Part shown: positions 1 to 9,521 of the stretch, in pieces
Layout of the letters: each line of letters starts with the position of its first letter
Position numbering within the stretch: position 1 is the stretch's first letter
DNA from: CAVSWN01 sp963770995
GTDB taxonomy: Bacteria; Acidobacteriota; Vicinamibacteria; Vicinamibacterales; CAVVIG01
DNA length: 64,000 nt
Assembly (NCBI GenBank): GCA_963770995.1
Contig: CAVYRS010000005.1
Coordinates: 1,488,001 to 1,552,000, forward strand
Direction: 5' to 3'
Notes under the pieces: model-generated
The model's database searches: none
The model's input: the letters and a program-made list of their open reading frames with translations, nothing else
Told to the model about the DNA's origin: nothing
Made by a program: the position numbers and the translations under genes

Positions 1-2706
1 GTGCGACGACAGGTGCGCCGCAATCTTGATTCGCTGCGCCTCTCCACCCGACAGCGTCGTCGCCGGCTGGCCGAGTCGCAGGTAGCCGAGGCCGATCTCG
101 TCGAGCACCTGCAGCCGCCGGAGCACTTTCGGCGAGCTGCTGAAGAAGGTCAGCGCCTCGCGGACCGTGAGATCGAGCACCTGGTGAATCGAGCGGCCGC
201 GGTACTTCACCTCGAGCACCTGCGGCTTGAAACGCTTGCCGTCGCATTGATCGCATGGCACGAACACGTCGGCGAGGAATTGCATCTCGACGCGCACTTC
301 GCCTTCGCCCTGGCACGCCTCGCAGCGCCCGCCGGGCACGTTGAAGGAGAAATGACTGGCCGTCAGGCCGCGCGAGCGCGCGTCCTTGGTGGCCGCGAAC
401 AGTTCCCGGATCGGATCGAACGCCTTGAGATACGTCACCGGATTGGAGCGGGGCGTTCGGCCGATCGGTGTTTGATCGACGAGCACCGCATCGGTGACGT
501 ACTCGGCACCCTGCAGCGCGCGGAACGTCCCGACGCGCTTGTCCCACCCGCCCTTCGATCGCTTGATCGCCGCGTAGAGCACGTCGTGCACGAGCGTGGA
601 CTTGCCGGACCCGCTCACGCCGGTCACGCACGTCAGCGTGTTCAGCGGCAGGGCGATCTCGAGATCCTTCAGGTTGTGTTCCGTGGCGCCGTTCAGACGG
701 ATCTTCTGGCCCGTCCCGCGGCGTCGCGTCGTCGGCACTGGAATCGCGAGCTCGCCGCGCAGATATTTCGACGTCAGCGACCGCGGCTCCAGCACCAGGC
801 TGTCGTAGTCGCCCGAGAACACGACGCGTCCGCCCTGCTCGCCGGCGCCGAGTCCGAGGTCGACCACGTGGTCCGCAACCTTGATCATGTCGGCGTCGTG
901 TTCGACGACGAGCACGGTATTCCCCTGATCGCGCAGCTGCCGCAGGATTGCAATCAGCCGGAGATTGTCCCGGGGATGCAGGCCGATCGACGGCTCATCC
1001 AGGACGTAGAGCGTGCCGACGAGCGCGGCGCCGAGCGACGTCGCGAGGTTGATGCGCTGCGCTTCCCCGCCGGACAAGCGTCGACGACAGCCGATCGAGC
1101 GTGAGATAGTCCAGGCCGACGTCGCTCAGAAACGACAAGCGGCGCCGGATTTCCTTCAGCACTTTTTCCGCGATCGTTTCTTCCTTCGCGCTGAGCTCCA
1201 GGGTTGAAAAGAAGGTCTGCGCTTCGCGCACCGTCAGGGCCGACACGCGATCGATGGTCCGTCCCGACACGCGCACGTCCCTGGCTTCGCGCCGCAGGCG
1301 CGCGCCGCCGCAATCCGGGCACGTGAGGTAGCCGCGGTAGCGGCTGAGGAACACGCGGACGTGGACCTTGTATTTCTTGCGCTCGAGCCACCGGAAGAAG
1401 CCGCGCACGCCCTCGTATTCGTCGTCCCTCGACGCCGCTCGGGACGACCTGAGCTCGTCGAAGGGTCGCCGCCTTCGACCACGAACCGCTTTTCCTCGTC
1501 CGTGAGCTCGGACCATGGAACATCCAACCGAACCCGGCCCTTCTTGGCCGCGCGCTTCAGTTCGGCAAGCTGCGCGCGATAGTGCGGCTTGCTCCACGGT
1601 TCGATGGCGCCCTGCTGAATCGACTTGGAGGGATCGGGCACCACGAGATCCATGTCGAGCTCGATGATGTTGCCAAACCCATGACACGTCGGGCAGGCAC
1701 CGAACGGGTTATTGAACGAAAACAGCCGCGGCTGCGGATCCTCGTAGGTGAGGCCGCACTGCCGGCAATCGAAGCGTTCAGAGAACAGATGCTCAGTTGT
1801 CGACTGTTGACTGTCGACCGTCGACTGTTCCTTGGCCCACGCAGCCCCGCCGCCTTCAAGATAGGCCGTCTCGATCGAGTCCGTCAGCCGTTGACGGATA
1901 TCCTCGCCGGCCACCTGCACGCGATCGACGACGACCCGCAGCAGCGATCGATCGCGCAGCGCCGCCAGATCGACATCATCGAAGGCGACGGCACGATCGC
2001 CGACCAGGAGGCGGGCGAACCCTTTCTTGCGGAGGGCCGCGACAGCCGTGGCGATTGCCGCCGCGCTCGTGGTAGAGGACGTGTAGGAGCGGACCCGTGT
2101 GTCCGCCCCGCCTGCGACGCCGTTTCCCTCGGGGCCGACACGCGGGTCGGCCCCTACATCGTCCGGGATCTCGGCAAGTTCATCCACTTCGACGACGTTG
2201 GTGGCTGGCGCTTCGACGATCGGCAGGTCAAAACCGAGAAGGAGACGCGTGCCAGATGGCAGCTCACCCAGCTGACGCGCGACGACCTCGGCCGTTTCGC
2301 GCACGACTTCGCGTCCGCAATTGCGGCAGTAGGTGCGACCGACGCGCGCGTACAGCAGCCGCATGTAGTCGTGGATTTCGGTTGTCGTGCCGACGGTCGA
2401 ACGGGGATTTCTGATGCTGTTTTTCTGGCGGATGGCGATGGCAGGCGAGATGCCGTCGATGCGATCGACATCAGGCTTCTCCATCCGTTCGAGGAACTGC
2501 CGCGCGTAGGCCGACAGCGACTCGACGTAGCGGCGCTGGCCTTCGGCGTAGATCGTGTCGAAGGCAAGCGACGACTTCCCCGATCCGCTCACGCCGGTCA
2601 CGATGATCAGCTTGCCGACCGGAAGCGTGACGTCGATGTTCTTGAGATTATGCGTGCGCGCGCCGCGAACGACGAGGTCGGCGGCGGCGCCGACAGTGGA
2701 GTCCAC
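1..2706 (-). CDS. uvrA: UvrA, excinuclease ABC subunit A (C-terminus beyond window; frame broken)
   Basis: UvrA is the damage-recognising ATPase of UvrABC nucleotide-excision repair. Reading leftwards, the protein shows the first Walker A (GVSGSGKS), zinc-site cysteines (CRNC, CRQC, CPTC), the first ABC signature (LSGGEAQRINLA after repair), a second ATPase half and, at 1-90, the second signature LSGGEAQRIKIAAHL; the last residues lie past base 1. GTG 2706 behind AGGAAAG is the chosen start; TTG 2739 is possible. The frame breaks near 1440, where a dispersed repeat is inserted, and at 1076-1077, where removing one base restores the consensus. A second repeat (2082-2157) is read in frame, and heptamer repeats lie at 1799-1830. 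Identity is certain; whether the gene is intact is not. Confidence 0.93.
1446..1468. repeat. CCTTCGAC..GCTCAGG dispersed element inside uvrA
   Basis: The core CCTGAGCTCGTCGAAGGG matches, as reverse complement, the elements at 16156-16200, 49791-49812 and 49841-49861. It lies where UvrA should read straight from VVEGGD into EYEGVRGFFRWLE, and adds residues such as DPSTSSGRPE. The inserted length is not a multiple of three in this sequence, so it coincides with a frame break. Confidence 0.75.
2082..2157. repeat. Long inverted repeat inserted in frame in uvrA
   Basis: Arms at about 2082-2109 and 2131-2157 (GTAGGAGCGGACCCGTGTGTC against GACACGCGGGTCGGCCCCTAC) form an imperfect 27-bp stem. The uvrA frame stays open through it and gains about 25 residues rich in G, V, A and D (for example VGADPRVGP) between the nucleotide-binding and UvrB-binding parts. 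It is the only copy in this window. Confidence 0.7.
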
Positions 2707-2768
2707 AGTCCGCTTTCCTGGAGAATGCCTAAACGGCAATCGTATCCCACGGCTTGCGCCGTGGCAAC

Positions 2769-2811
2769 CCGCCTTCGCTCAATGGACGCACGCGAGCTTC
2801 GGCGGGGCAAG
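2769..2811. repeat. CCCGCCTTCGC...GCTTCGGCGGG hairpin element upstream of uvrA
   Basis: CCCGCCTTCGCTC and GAGCTTCGGCGGG flank a short loop and are followed by GCAAGC. Related elements occur at 63821-63861, inside a histidine kinase gene, and more distantly at 34046-34108. This copy is in the uvrA-marR intergenic space. Confidence 0.6.
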
Positions 2812-2892
2812 CTTTGTCAGATGGAGCGCGAGGCTTCAGCCGAGCGTGGTGGCCGGTAGGTGGCGTCCGTGTTCGGTACGAGAGGTCCGCCT

Positions 2893-3321
2893 TCAGGAGG
2901 ACGTCGCAGGGGTGATTTTTGCGAGCAGCGCGTGCAACTGATCCCCTTCGGAGTCTGTCAGCATGCCGAACAGTTCCCGCTCAGCGACTTCGAAGATTTC
3001 CAATCCGCGCGCATGCGCCGTGCGCCCCGCGTCCGTGAGCACGGCCAGACGCGATCGCCGATCGGCCGTGTCGGAGGTGCGGCTGACGAGGCCGTCGGCT
3101 TCGAGTCGATCGACGAGTTGCGTGACATTCGACTTCACGCACGAGAGCCGATCCGCGAGCTGCCCGAGCGGGAGGGAGCCGCCGGCTTCAGCGAGCCGCC
3201 GAAGCGCCGCGAGCTTCGCAAGCGAGAGCCCCACCTCACCGAGCCGCGCTTCGACGCGACCCTCGAGAGCGTTCGAGGCGTGCAACACAGCGAACAACCC
3301 GACACGGTTGGCGGCGAGCAT
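2893..3321 (-). CDS. MarR-family transcriptional regulator
   Basis: A 142-residue winged-helix regulator. The helix-turn-helix and wing are visible around residues 50-100 (LGQLADRLSCVKSNVTQLVDRLEADGLVSR followed by DRRSRLAVLTDAGR in separate segments), the classic MarR arrangement. The effector cannot be told. The gene is divergent from tRNA-Thr. A 23-bp dyad at 3321-3343 overlaps its start codon and holds a perfect TATAAT on this strand at 3338-3343, giving a leader of only about 10 nt and implying autorepression. Its last codons run into a degenerate copy (2882-2903) of the GGTCCGCC hairpin repeat. Confidence 0.88.
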   Translation of the reverse strand: MLAANRVGLFAVLHASNALEGRVEARLGEVGLSLAKLAALRRLAEAGGSLPLGQLADRLSCVKSNVTQLVDRLEADGLVSRTSDTADRRSRLAVLTDAGRTAHARGLEIFEVAERELFGMLTDSEGDQLHALLAKITPATSS

Positions 3322-3343
3322 ATAGTTCAGATATGTAATTATA
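3321..3343 (-). promoter_or_regulatory. Probable MarR operator overlapping the -10 of its own gene
   Basis: TATAGTTCAGATATGTAATTATA (split here as TATAGTTCAGA and TATGTAATTATA) is an AT-rich dyad with about 8 of 11 pairs matching, and stands out from GC-rich surroundings. TATAAT on the minus strand (3338-3343) fits a -10 box. No good -35 was seen. Confidence 0.5.
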
Positions 3344-3390
3344 CCAACCGCTCGTGCTCGAGCGTGGTACTATTCTCGTTTGCCCGCCTG

Positions 3391-3466
3391 GCCGGCGTAG
3401 CTCAGTTGGTAGAGCGGCTGATTCGTAATCAGCAGGTCTCCGGTTCAAGCCCGGACGCCGGCTCCA
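3391..3466 (+). tRNA. tRNA-Thr (CGT)
   Basis: Complete cloverleaf: acceptor GCCGGCG (3391-3397) with CGCCGGC (3456-3462), D arm GCTC..GAGC, anticodon stem GCTGA/TCAGC around loop TTCGTAA (anticodon CGT at 3424-3426), variable loop AGGTC, T arm TCCGG-TTCAAGC-CCGGA, discriminator T and an encoded CCA (3464-3466). Every stem is perfectly paired. It reads the ACG threonine codon. Confidence 0.98.
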
Positions 3467-3564
3467 AAATTTCCTGGATCATTTGCGACAGCGCAACACT
3501 CGAATACGGCAGAGGTTAGTCATTTTTCTTTAGGTCTGGCTGCCGCCGTACCTAGAATAGCCCG

Positions 3565-5173
3565 GTGCACACCTCGCTTTCTCCTCCGGAACCGGACGAC
3601 GTCCCCGTCGGCCAGGCAGGAGAACTCGACACGTTCGCGAACGAGGCAGACGCATCTCGCGTCGTGTGGCTCGACGCCTCAGGGAGCGCGCTCCATTCCT
3701 TCCCGTCGGAGACGGTAACCTCCGTCCAGCCGACGCCTCGCGAGCCAGAGGACCCGACCCGCGCGGGACCGTCCGAAATGCTCTCAATGTCGCTTCGCGA
3801 CGTGCAGCGGGCCGGGGTGGCCTTCGAGTGGGACGAGGCGGTCGCAATCGCGCAATCTTTGTGCAATGTGTTCTCGGCGACGCAACTGCTTCCCCAAACG
3901 GCCTTCGATCAGATGCGTTCCAACATCGAACTTTCCCTGGCGACGTCGGACGCGGTGTTCATCGATGCGACCGGCCAGGTTTTCGTCAGCGACGATGAGC
4001 CGCGCACGATGTCGGAAGCGATCCAGTGCGTCGGCGCGACGCTGTCGGACATGCTGTCGGCGGCGGATCCGCTGTCAATCAGCGTCAGGGTCGCGCCCAG
4101 GGCCACGACATCTCCTCCTCAGTACGAATCGCTCGAAGCGTTGTCACAGGCGTTGACCGCCTTCGAGTTCCGGAACCACCGCGAAGTGATTGGGGGGTTG
4201 TTCGAACGCGCGACGACAAACACTTCGCGGGGAACGACCATCACCAAATCGACACCGCTGCCGATACTGACGAACCGCTCGATTCAGCGTCCGAACATCC
4301 CGGCGATAGCTCTGGCGGCGCAGGAACGGGCAGCTCGGCTGCTGTCGGGCAAAGCTGGCCGCGTCGTGGCGATGTGTGCCGTCGTGGTGTCAGCGGTTGG
4401 AGTCGGCGGCTGGATGATTTGGAACCAGGCGTCTCATCCCGAGCCTGGCGTCGCAGCCGCGACGCAACAGCCCGACACGTCGCATCAGAAAGAGACGCTT
4501 CCACCTTCGGCGGAACTCCGCGAACCCGCGACATCGCAGCCACGTGCCGCAGCCGCTCCATCAGTGCCCGCGATCGTGCCGGAGCGAAGCGTGACGCCGG
4601 CGGTGTCCAACGGTGGCCGTCCGGTAAAACAGCGACCGTTCCGGAGCGGCGCTGTGCGTACAGACGCGAGGGCGGCCGATGTGCCGGATGTACCTCCTGT
4701 CGTGTCCGACGTTGTGTCCGATATTGATGTTGGCATTCCGGCAGCCGCCATAGAGGACACTCCGCCCGCAGCGCCGATCCCATCCAGTATCGAACGCGGC
4801 CCTGTCGATTCAAGTACCAGGAAGGAGGAGCCGTCGTCGATCGTCGAACCGATCTATGACCGCGACAGCCGCGATGTGACGCCGCCTTCGCTGATGTACC
4901 CGCAGTTACCTGGAATTCTGTCTGGAATTCTGTCTGACAGAGACGCCTGGGATTCGCAGCGAGGTGCTGACCATCGCCGTCGTCGTCGGAAAGGACGGCA
5001 CGGTGCATTCCGTCAAGGCGGTGACTCCGCCGCATTCAATCGGCGAATCGTTGGTCCTGATCAACGCGCTGTCCGCCGTCAAGTCGGTACGTTTTCGGCC
5101 GGCCATGAAAGAGGCGATGCCGGTCAGGTACAGTTTGATTGTTCCCGTGCGGGTTTCGCAGATCAACCAATGA
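3565..5173 (+). CDS. TonB-like protein with unknown N-terminal domain (one frame break)
   Basis: Start GTG 3565 lies 7 bases after TAGAAT (3553-3558) with no ribosome site, which suggests a leaderless message. Residues 60-215 form an unrecognised globular domain (FEWDEAVAIAQSLC; VFIDATGQVFVSD). A transmembrane helix follows at about 265-287 (VVAMCAVVVSAVGVGGWMIW), then a long Pro/Ser/Val-rich linker. The end, read in another frame from about 4945 to 5173, matches the TonB C-terminal fold (VLTIAVVVGKDGTVHSVKAV; AVKSVRFRPAM). The frame changes near 4910-4950, at a tandem 12-bp duplication CTGGAATTCTGT. It is probably an envelope protein; no ExoBD partners are nearby, so energy transduction is unproven. 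Confidence 0.7.
4910..4933. repeat. Tandem 12-bp duplication at a frame break
   Basis: CTGGAATTCTGT occurs twice in direct succession and then begins a third time. The duplication is a multiple of three, so it does not by itself explain the frame change that falls beside it. Confidence 0.6.
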
Positions 5174-5615
5174 CAGCCCTCGTTGCAGAGGGCGAGCAGG
5201 CTTCGGTACCGATTGCGCCGGCGCGATCGTCAACTTCAAAGTTTGCCTTGACGCTCAACTAGCTGCTTCCGCTCGCCCGGGTCCCGCTAGCGGCTCCTGA
5301 CGTCCTGCGAAGGCTTCGAAGCGGCATGTACATGAAGAAACATCGCGTCAGGTCGGACGTGGGGCGCCCGCTAGACGCTGAGTCGGCCCTCCGGCTGCAA
5401 CACCTGAATTCATCGGCGTGTTCGAGCAGCAGGAGATCCCGAGCGTGCTCCAGCGAAAAGTTCGCCAATGATATCGCATTGCTGCAGCCATGGCTCGTCG
5501 GGATTGAGCGCCGGACCTGAGCTACGTGCAGCTCGCAGCCTTCGAGCTGCCTCAGCCGCAGGCGATTTCTCCATCGATTTCCGCGCTGCGAGCCACACGA
5601 GGCAGCCCTGGCACG

Positions 5616-5800
5616 TTACTCGGCTTTGAGGATCGTCACAGGCGCGACGAGGGCCGCTCGTCTCGCCGGCAGGTAGCAGGCGCCGAACGAGGCGACGACG
5701 AGACTTGCCGCAGCGGCGGGGAAGGTCGCGGGGTCGGTAGCTGCGACGTCGAACAAGAGACCCGCTATGACGCGCGTGCCCGCGGCGGCGCCGGCTCGAA
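5616..5800 (-). pseudogene. ADOP permease C-terminal fragment
   Basis: The last roughly 58 codons encode AGTRVIAGLLFDVAATDPA, ASFGACYLPARRAA and VTILKAE, nearly identical to the end of the ADOP permease at 9522-12200 and similar to it at DNA level over about 170 bp. Upstream of about 5800 the homology stops and no permease remains. It is a leftover of a duplication, or of a partly deleted fourth ADOP gene. I see nothing else supportable in 5263-6150. Confidence 0.8.
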
Positions 5801-6163
5801 CACGGCATTTGGCGTGGACGCGCGGTTCGCGCTCGTGTCCACGCTGTTCATCGTTGCGTATTACACGCGGACGAATACGCGCGGCCGATCGGGCAGCGAC
5901 ACACGATTTCCCGCGGGCTGAGACTAGCGAGTTCACCTCGAGTGTATCGCCTGACTTCACAAGAGTGCGTCACGTTCACGTTCGCAGGTAGCCGTCGTAC
6001 GCGGATCGCTCCGTTTTCCACCGATTTCGGCGCGCCTTGATGCCGACGGCCCGGGCACTGCGTTTGCCAGTGTCGCCAAGCCAATCGGCAAAACAGGCCA
6101 ACTCGAAACGCGTGCACCGGACGGCAAACGCCGCAAGTCCGGCGCTTTACGGAGGTGTGACTC

Positions 6164-7642
6164 GTGCGCGTGTCTGTCCATCCTCTCGTCATGGCATTCT
6201 GCTGCATGTTGGCCTGTTCGCCGGGGCGTGCCTTCGCGCAGACCGTAACGGATCCACAAACCGTCGAATTCGATCCGTCGCCGGATCACGGGGCCGTCGA
6301 CGCGAATGGTGAGCCGATCGTCGAGTACTACGAGTTGGTCGTCATGGCGGCCGGCATCCCGTACCAGATCGTCCCCCTCGGCAAGCCCACGCCGCAGTCG
6401 GACGGGAAGATCCGCATCTCTCTCCAGGCCGTCTTGACGATACCTCCGCTGCCGCTTGTCACCCACCAAGCCCAGGTCAGGGTCGTCGGTCCAACCGGCA
6501 GCTCGTCGAGCAACTTGTCGAACCCCTTCATATTCAGCGGCCCGTGCACCTACGCGGTGGCCGCAAGTAGTCTGGCCTTCACGGCGGCGGGCGGATCGGG
6601 AATCCTCGACGTGACGACCGGAACGGGTTGCGTTTGGTCGGCCGGCAGCGCCGCGGCGTGGGTCAGTCTCGCGGCGCTTGGCGGGACCGGAAGCGGGAGC
6701 GTCTCTTTCGCCGTCGCTCCCAATACGGCGTCGAGCCGTTCGGCCACCATCAACATCGCTGGCAAAAGCCTCGCCGTGACGCAGGCGGGCGTGGCTCCGC
6801 CTGTGATGACCGCGCTGACCACATCGCCCAGCCCGCTCACGCTCGGTCAGCCGGGGACGATCACGATTGCCGGGAGCAATTTCAGTGCGTCGACGGTCCA
6901 GCTCCTTCTCAATGGTCCCGGGTGTACGCCATGCACGATCCCGAACAGCCTGTTGACGACGAAGACGGCGACGCAGCTGGTCGCTCCGGTCAATCCGACC
7001 GCGGCGGGAACGTACACCGTGTCCGCCCAGAACGGCGTGGGCGGACCAGTCTCGAACAATCTGTCGTTCACCATCGGAAGCATTCCCGTAATCACCACCC
7101 TGACCACCTCGCCGAGCCCGCTGCGGGCCAATCGGCCGGGAACACTCACGACTGCCGGGAGCGGTTTCAATACTTCGACGGTCCAGCTGCTGATCAATGG
7201 TCCCGAATGTTCCCCATGCACTGTGCCGAACAACATGTTGACGACGAAGACCGCGACCTGGCTGGTCGCTCCTGCGAATCCGATGAAGGCCGGGATCTAC
7301 ACTGTGGTGGTCCAGAACGGCGCAGGGGCGCCGGTGTCGAACGCTGCATCGCTCACGGTTGCCGACGACGCGTGCATCATCTCGATCTCCCCGGCCAGCC
7401 AGACGTTTCCCTTCTCAGGCGGCAGCGGCAGCGTCAACGTGACCGCACCGGAGGGCTGTGCGTGGACGCCACACAGCAGCGCAGCCTGGCTGACGCCGGG
7501 CAGCGGGGGCAACGGCAATGGCAGTGTCGGCTTCACCGTCGCCGCCAACCCGACGACCGCACTCCGGTCTGCGTCCATCACGATCGGGAATCGAAGCATC
7601 ACCGTGACCGAAGAAGGATCCCGTCGTCCGGCTCTCTATTAG
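6164..7642 (+). CDS. Secreted protein with BACON and IPT/TIG domains
   Basis: Start GTG 6164 sits 8 bases after GGAGG (6151-6155). Residues 1-26 are a signal peptide ending in AFAQ. A short Fn3-like part (30-120) is followed by a BACON domain (about 125-210; CVWSAGSAAAWVSL), two IPT/TIG repeats (212-305 and 307-400, both with TTSPSPL and STVQLL.NGP) and a second BACON domain (403-487). The two IPT repeats are also alike at DNA level, a recent internal duplication. BACON and IPT domains usually mediate carbohydrate or protein binding outside the cell; no enzyme domain is present. Confidence 0.85.
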   Translation: MRVSVHPLVMAFCCMLACSPGRAFAQTVTDPQTVEFDPSPDHGAVDANGEPIVEYYELVVMAAGIPYQIVPLGKPTPQSDGKIRISLQAVLTIPPLPLVTHQAQVRVVGPTGSSSSNLSNPFIFSGPCTYAVAASSLAFTAAGGSGILDVTTGTGCVWSAGSAAAWVSLAALGGTGSGSVSFAVAPNTASSRSATINIAGKSLAVTQAGVAPPVMTALTTSPSPLTLGQPGTITIAGSNFSASTVQLLLNGPGCTPCTIPNSLLTTKTATQLVAPVNPTAAGTYTVSAQNGVGGPVSNNLSFTIGSIPVITTLTTSPSPLRANRPGTLTTAGSGFNTSTVQLLINGPECSPCTVPNNMLTTKTATWLVAPANPMKAGIYTVVVQNGAGAPVSNAASLTVADDACIISISPASQTFPFSGGSGSVNVTAPEGCAWTPHSSAAWLTPGSGGNGNGSVGFTVAANPTTALRSASITIGNRSITVTEEGSRRPALY

Positions 7643-7776
7643 TGGGGAGTCACGGCTACGTCGGAGCCCAATTCACCGGAACTCGACTTTCGGGCCGCTG
7701 TGCGTGCACAATTGGCCACCCACAGACGTACAAGACGGCCATCGGGCGCGCGCCCGTTCGAGGATCGGAGTCGGTG

Positions 7777-9480
7777 ATGATCGACGTTGGCCCGGCGGAT
7801 AACTCGTCGACCGAAGCAAGCGTGCGCGATCTCGTTGAGGAGGTCAGAAGGCGAGAGGAAGTCGTCCGCTCCAACGCGCAGGAGCTCGCCCGTCTGCGCC
7901 ACAATGGGCTCGCGGCGATCAACGAGCAGGCGACGCACCTGCTCACCGCCGCGCGGAGTGACATCGCCGCGATTGTCGTCAACACCCGACGCCGACTGAC
8001 AGAGCTGTCCGTCCAGGCTGAGGCGATAGGCGGAGCACCAACCCACCCGCCCCTGGATTCGTTTCCCTCGGAACGTGGCGTCACTGCCGATCCGGCGACA
8101 GCGTCAGAGCCGCACGTCAGTGAGAGCGCAGCGACGCGAGAACGGCTCATCGAAATCCGGCAGAGCGTGCATCGGCTTCTCGACGAGACGCGTCCCGAAT
8201 TGGAGAGCCTGCGTCAGGACGCGCACGCCCTGAGCGGCGGCAACGTGACCGCCGTCAAATCGCACCACGCGGGTGTACGGACGGAGCCTGCACCGCCGGC
8301 AGACCCCGTGCCGCTGCTCATAGTACCCGCCGTAGAATTGCCGCGCATCAGACCAGAGCCACCTGCCGTCGAATTGCCGCGCATTAGACCGGAGCCACCT
8401 GCCGTCGCGTCGCCGCGCATCAGACCAGAGCCGATCCTTCGCCAGCTCATCGATCCGCCACAGAAACGAGGACCGATGTGGACCGCGGCAATCGGCGGCC
8501 TCGCGACGATCGGCATTGCACTCGCGGCCGCCACGGGCTGGAAGAGCCTTAAACCCGCACCACGCAGCGCAGCGACTCCAACCGTTGTGCAGACCGCGGT
8601 CCCGTCGACCGCGAGTGCGCTTTCGAGTGTGAAAGCGCTGGACAAGCCGGCGGGAAATTCTCCGGTGCCTGCGCGACGGTGGTCGCTGCGCGTCGAAACG
8701 CGCGCCACCGTGTGGATCCATACGACGGTAGACGGCCGCAGCGAGCCTGGCCGGCTGTTTCGAGCTGGCGAGATCCGCACGATCGAGCCGAAACGCGACG
8801 TATCGCTCCGTGTCGGAAATGCGGGCGCCGTGTTCGTGTCGATCGCCGGCAGCGAGTCGCGGGCTCTCGGGCGCGACGGCGAAGTAGCCACGCGTCGCTT
8901 CGCGGTCGGCGAAAAGCCTTCTGCGGCGGCGAACACAGCGGCACCGCCCCCACCGGTGAATCAAGGGACTGGAATCGGGACCGCAGGAGCCAGCGCCGTC
9001 CGGCCGCCGCAGCAGACTGCAGCGGTTGGAGCCAGCGGGCCACGAGGGCCGATGGCAGCGCTCACCGCAGAACCTGCCGGGCGAGAGGCAAATCGACCCA
9101 CCGCACCTAGTGATCCGGGCGGGTTAACCAGTTCAGAGGTGACGACGGCGGCGCAGCGATGGCTGGATGGTTACTACCGCGCTGATGCCGGGTTGATGGC
9201 CTCGCTTGCGAAGCCGGATCTGAAGATTTCTGACGATCGACCGGAAACGGACCGCTTTCCGCCTGACCTCAACGTCCGGCGGACGCTCGATCGAGTCACC
9301 ACCCAGTTCGTCGGCGAAGCGGCGATCCTCAGCGGCCGAATGACCGATCAGGCTACCGTGGACGGACAGGTCCAACAACACGTCTCGTGGGTCTCCTTGG
9401 TGTGGATGCGCGAGGCCGGCGTCTGGCGGGTAATGGACGTCCAGATCATCAGCGACGCGAAGTTGGCGAAGGTGAAATAG
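7777..9480 (+). CDS. RodZ-like single-pass membrane protein with C-terminal SnoaL-like domain
   Basis: Residues 10-75 look like a coiled coil (VRDLVEEVRRREEVVRSNAQ) and a second helical stretch follows. A Pro-rich region with three copies of a 12-residue repeat (VELPRIRPEPPA) leads to a transmembrane helix at about 235-255. Residues 300-375 resemble the RodZ C-terminal domain (SLRVETRATVWIHTTVDG; LFRAGEIRTIEP). The last 110 residues resemble an NTF2/SnoaL fold (AAQRWLDGYYRADAGLMASL). ATG 7777 was chosen behind GGAG; GTG 7774 is adjacent. Domain order suggests a cell-shape or envelope role, but no catalytic motif is visible. Confidence 0.7.
   Translation: MIDVGPADNSSTEASVRDLVEEVRRREEVVRSNAQELARLRHNGLAAINEQATHLLTAARSDIAAIVVNTRRRLTELSVQAEAIGGAPTHPPLDSFPSERGVTADPATASEPHVSESAATRERLIEIRQSVHRLLDETRPELESLRQDAHALSGGNVTAVKSHHAGVRTEPAPPADPVPLLIVPAVELPRIRPEPPAVELPRIRPEPPAVASPRIRPEPILRQLIDPPQKRGPMWTAAIGGLATIGIALAAATGWKSLKPAPRSAATPTVVQTAVPSTASALSSVKALDKPAGNSPVPARRWSLRVETRATVWIHTTVDGRSEPGRLFRAGEIRTIEPKRDVSLRVGNAGAVFVSIAGSESRALGRDGEVATRRFAVGEKPSAAANTAAPPPPVNQGTGIGTAGASAVRPPQQTAAVGASGPRGPMAALTAEPAGREANRPTAPSDPGGLTSSEVTTAAQRWLDGYYRADAGLMASLAKPDLKISDDRPETDRFPPDLNVRRTLDRVTTQFVGEAAILSGRMTDQATVDGQVQQHVSWVSLVWMREAGVWRVMDVQIISDAKLAKVK
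8331..8432 (+). repeat. 36-bp tandem repeat encoding a Pro-rich linker
   Basis: Three imperfect copies of a 36-bp unit encode VELPRIRPEPPA, VELPRIRPEPPA and VASPRIRPEP just before the transmembrane helix. It is a coding repeat, not a CRISPR. Confidence 0.85.
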
Positions 9481-9521
9481 CCAGGAATCACGCCGAAGCT
9501 GCGGAAGCAGCGAAGGCGACC

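Noticed and set aside
1582..2859. Long open frame on the + strand opposite uvrA
   Set aside because: It is antisense to conserved UvrA motifs and its residues are low-complexity R/A/G-rich; GC-rich DNA keeps antisense frames open.
5263..6150. Short frames between the TonB-like and BACON genes
   Set aside because: Apart from the ADOP relic none has a start site, domain or codon pattern that supports a gene.
8331..8432. 36-bp direct repeats as a CRISPR array
   Set aside because: Copies are contiguous, in frame, and encode a Pro-rich linker.
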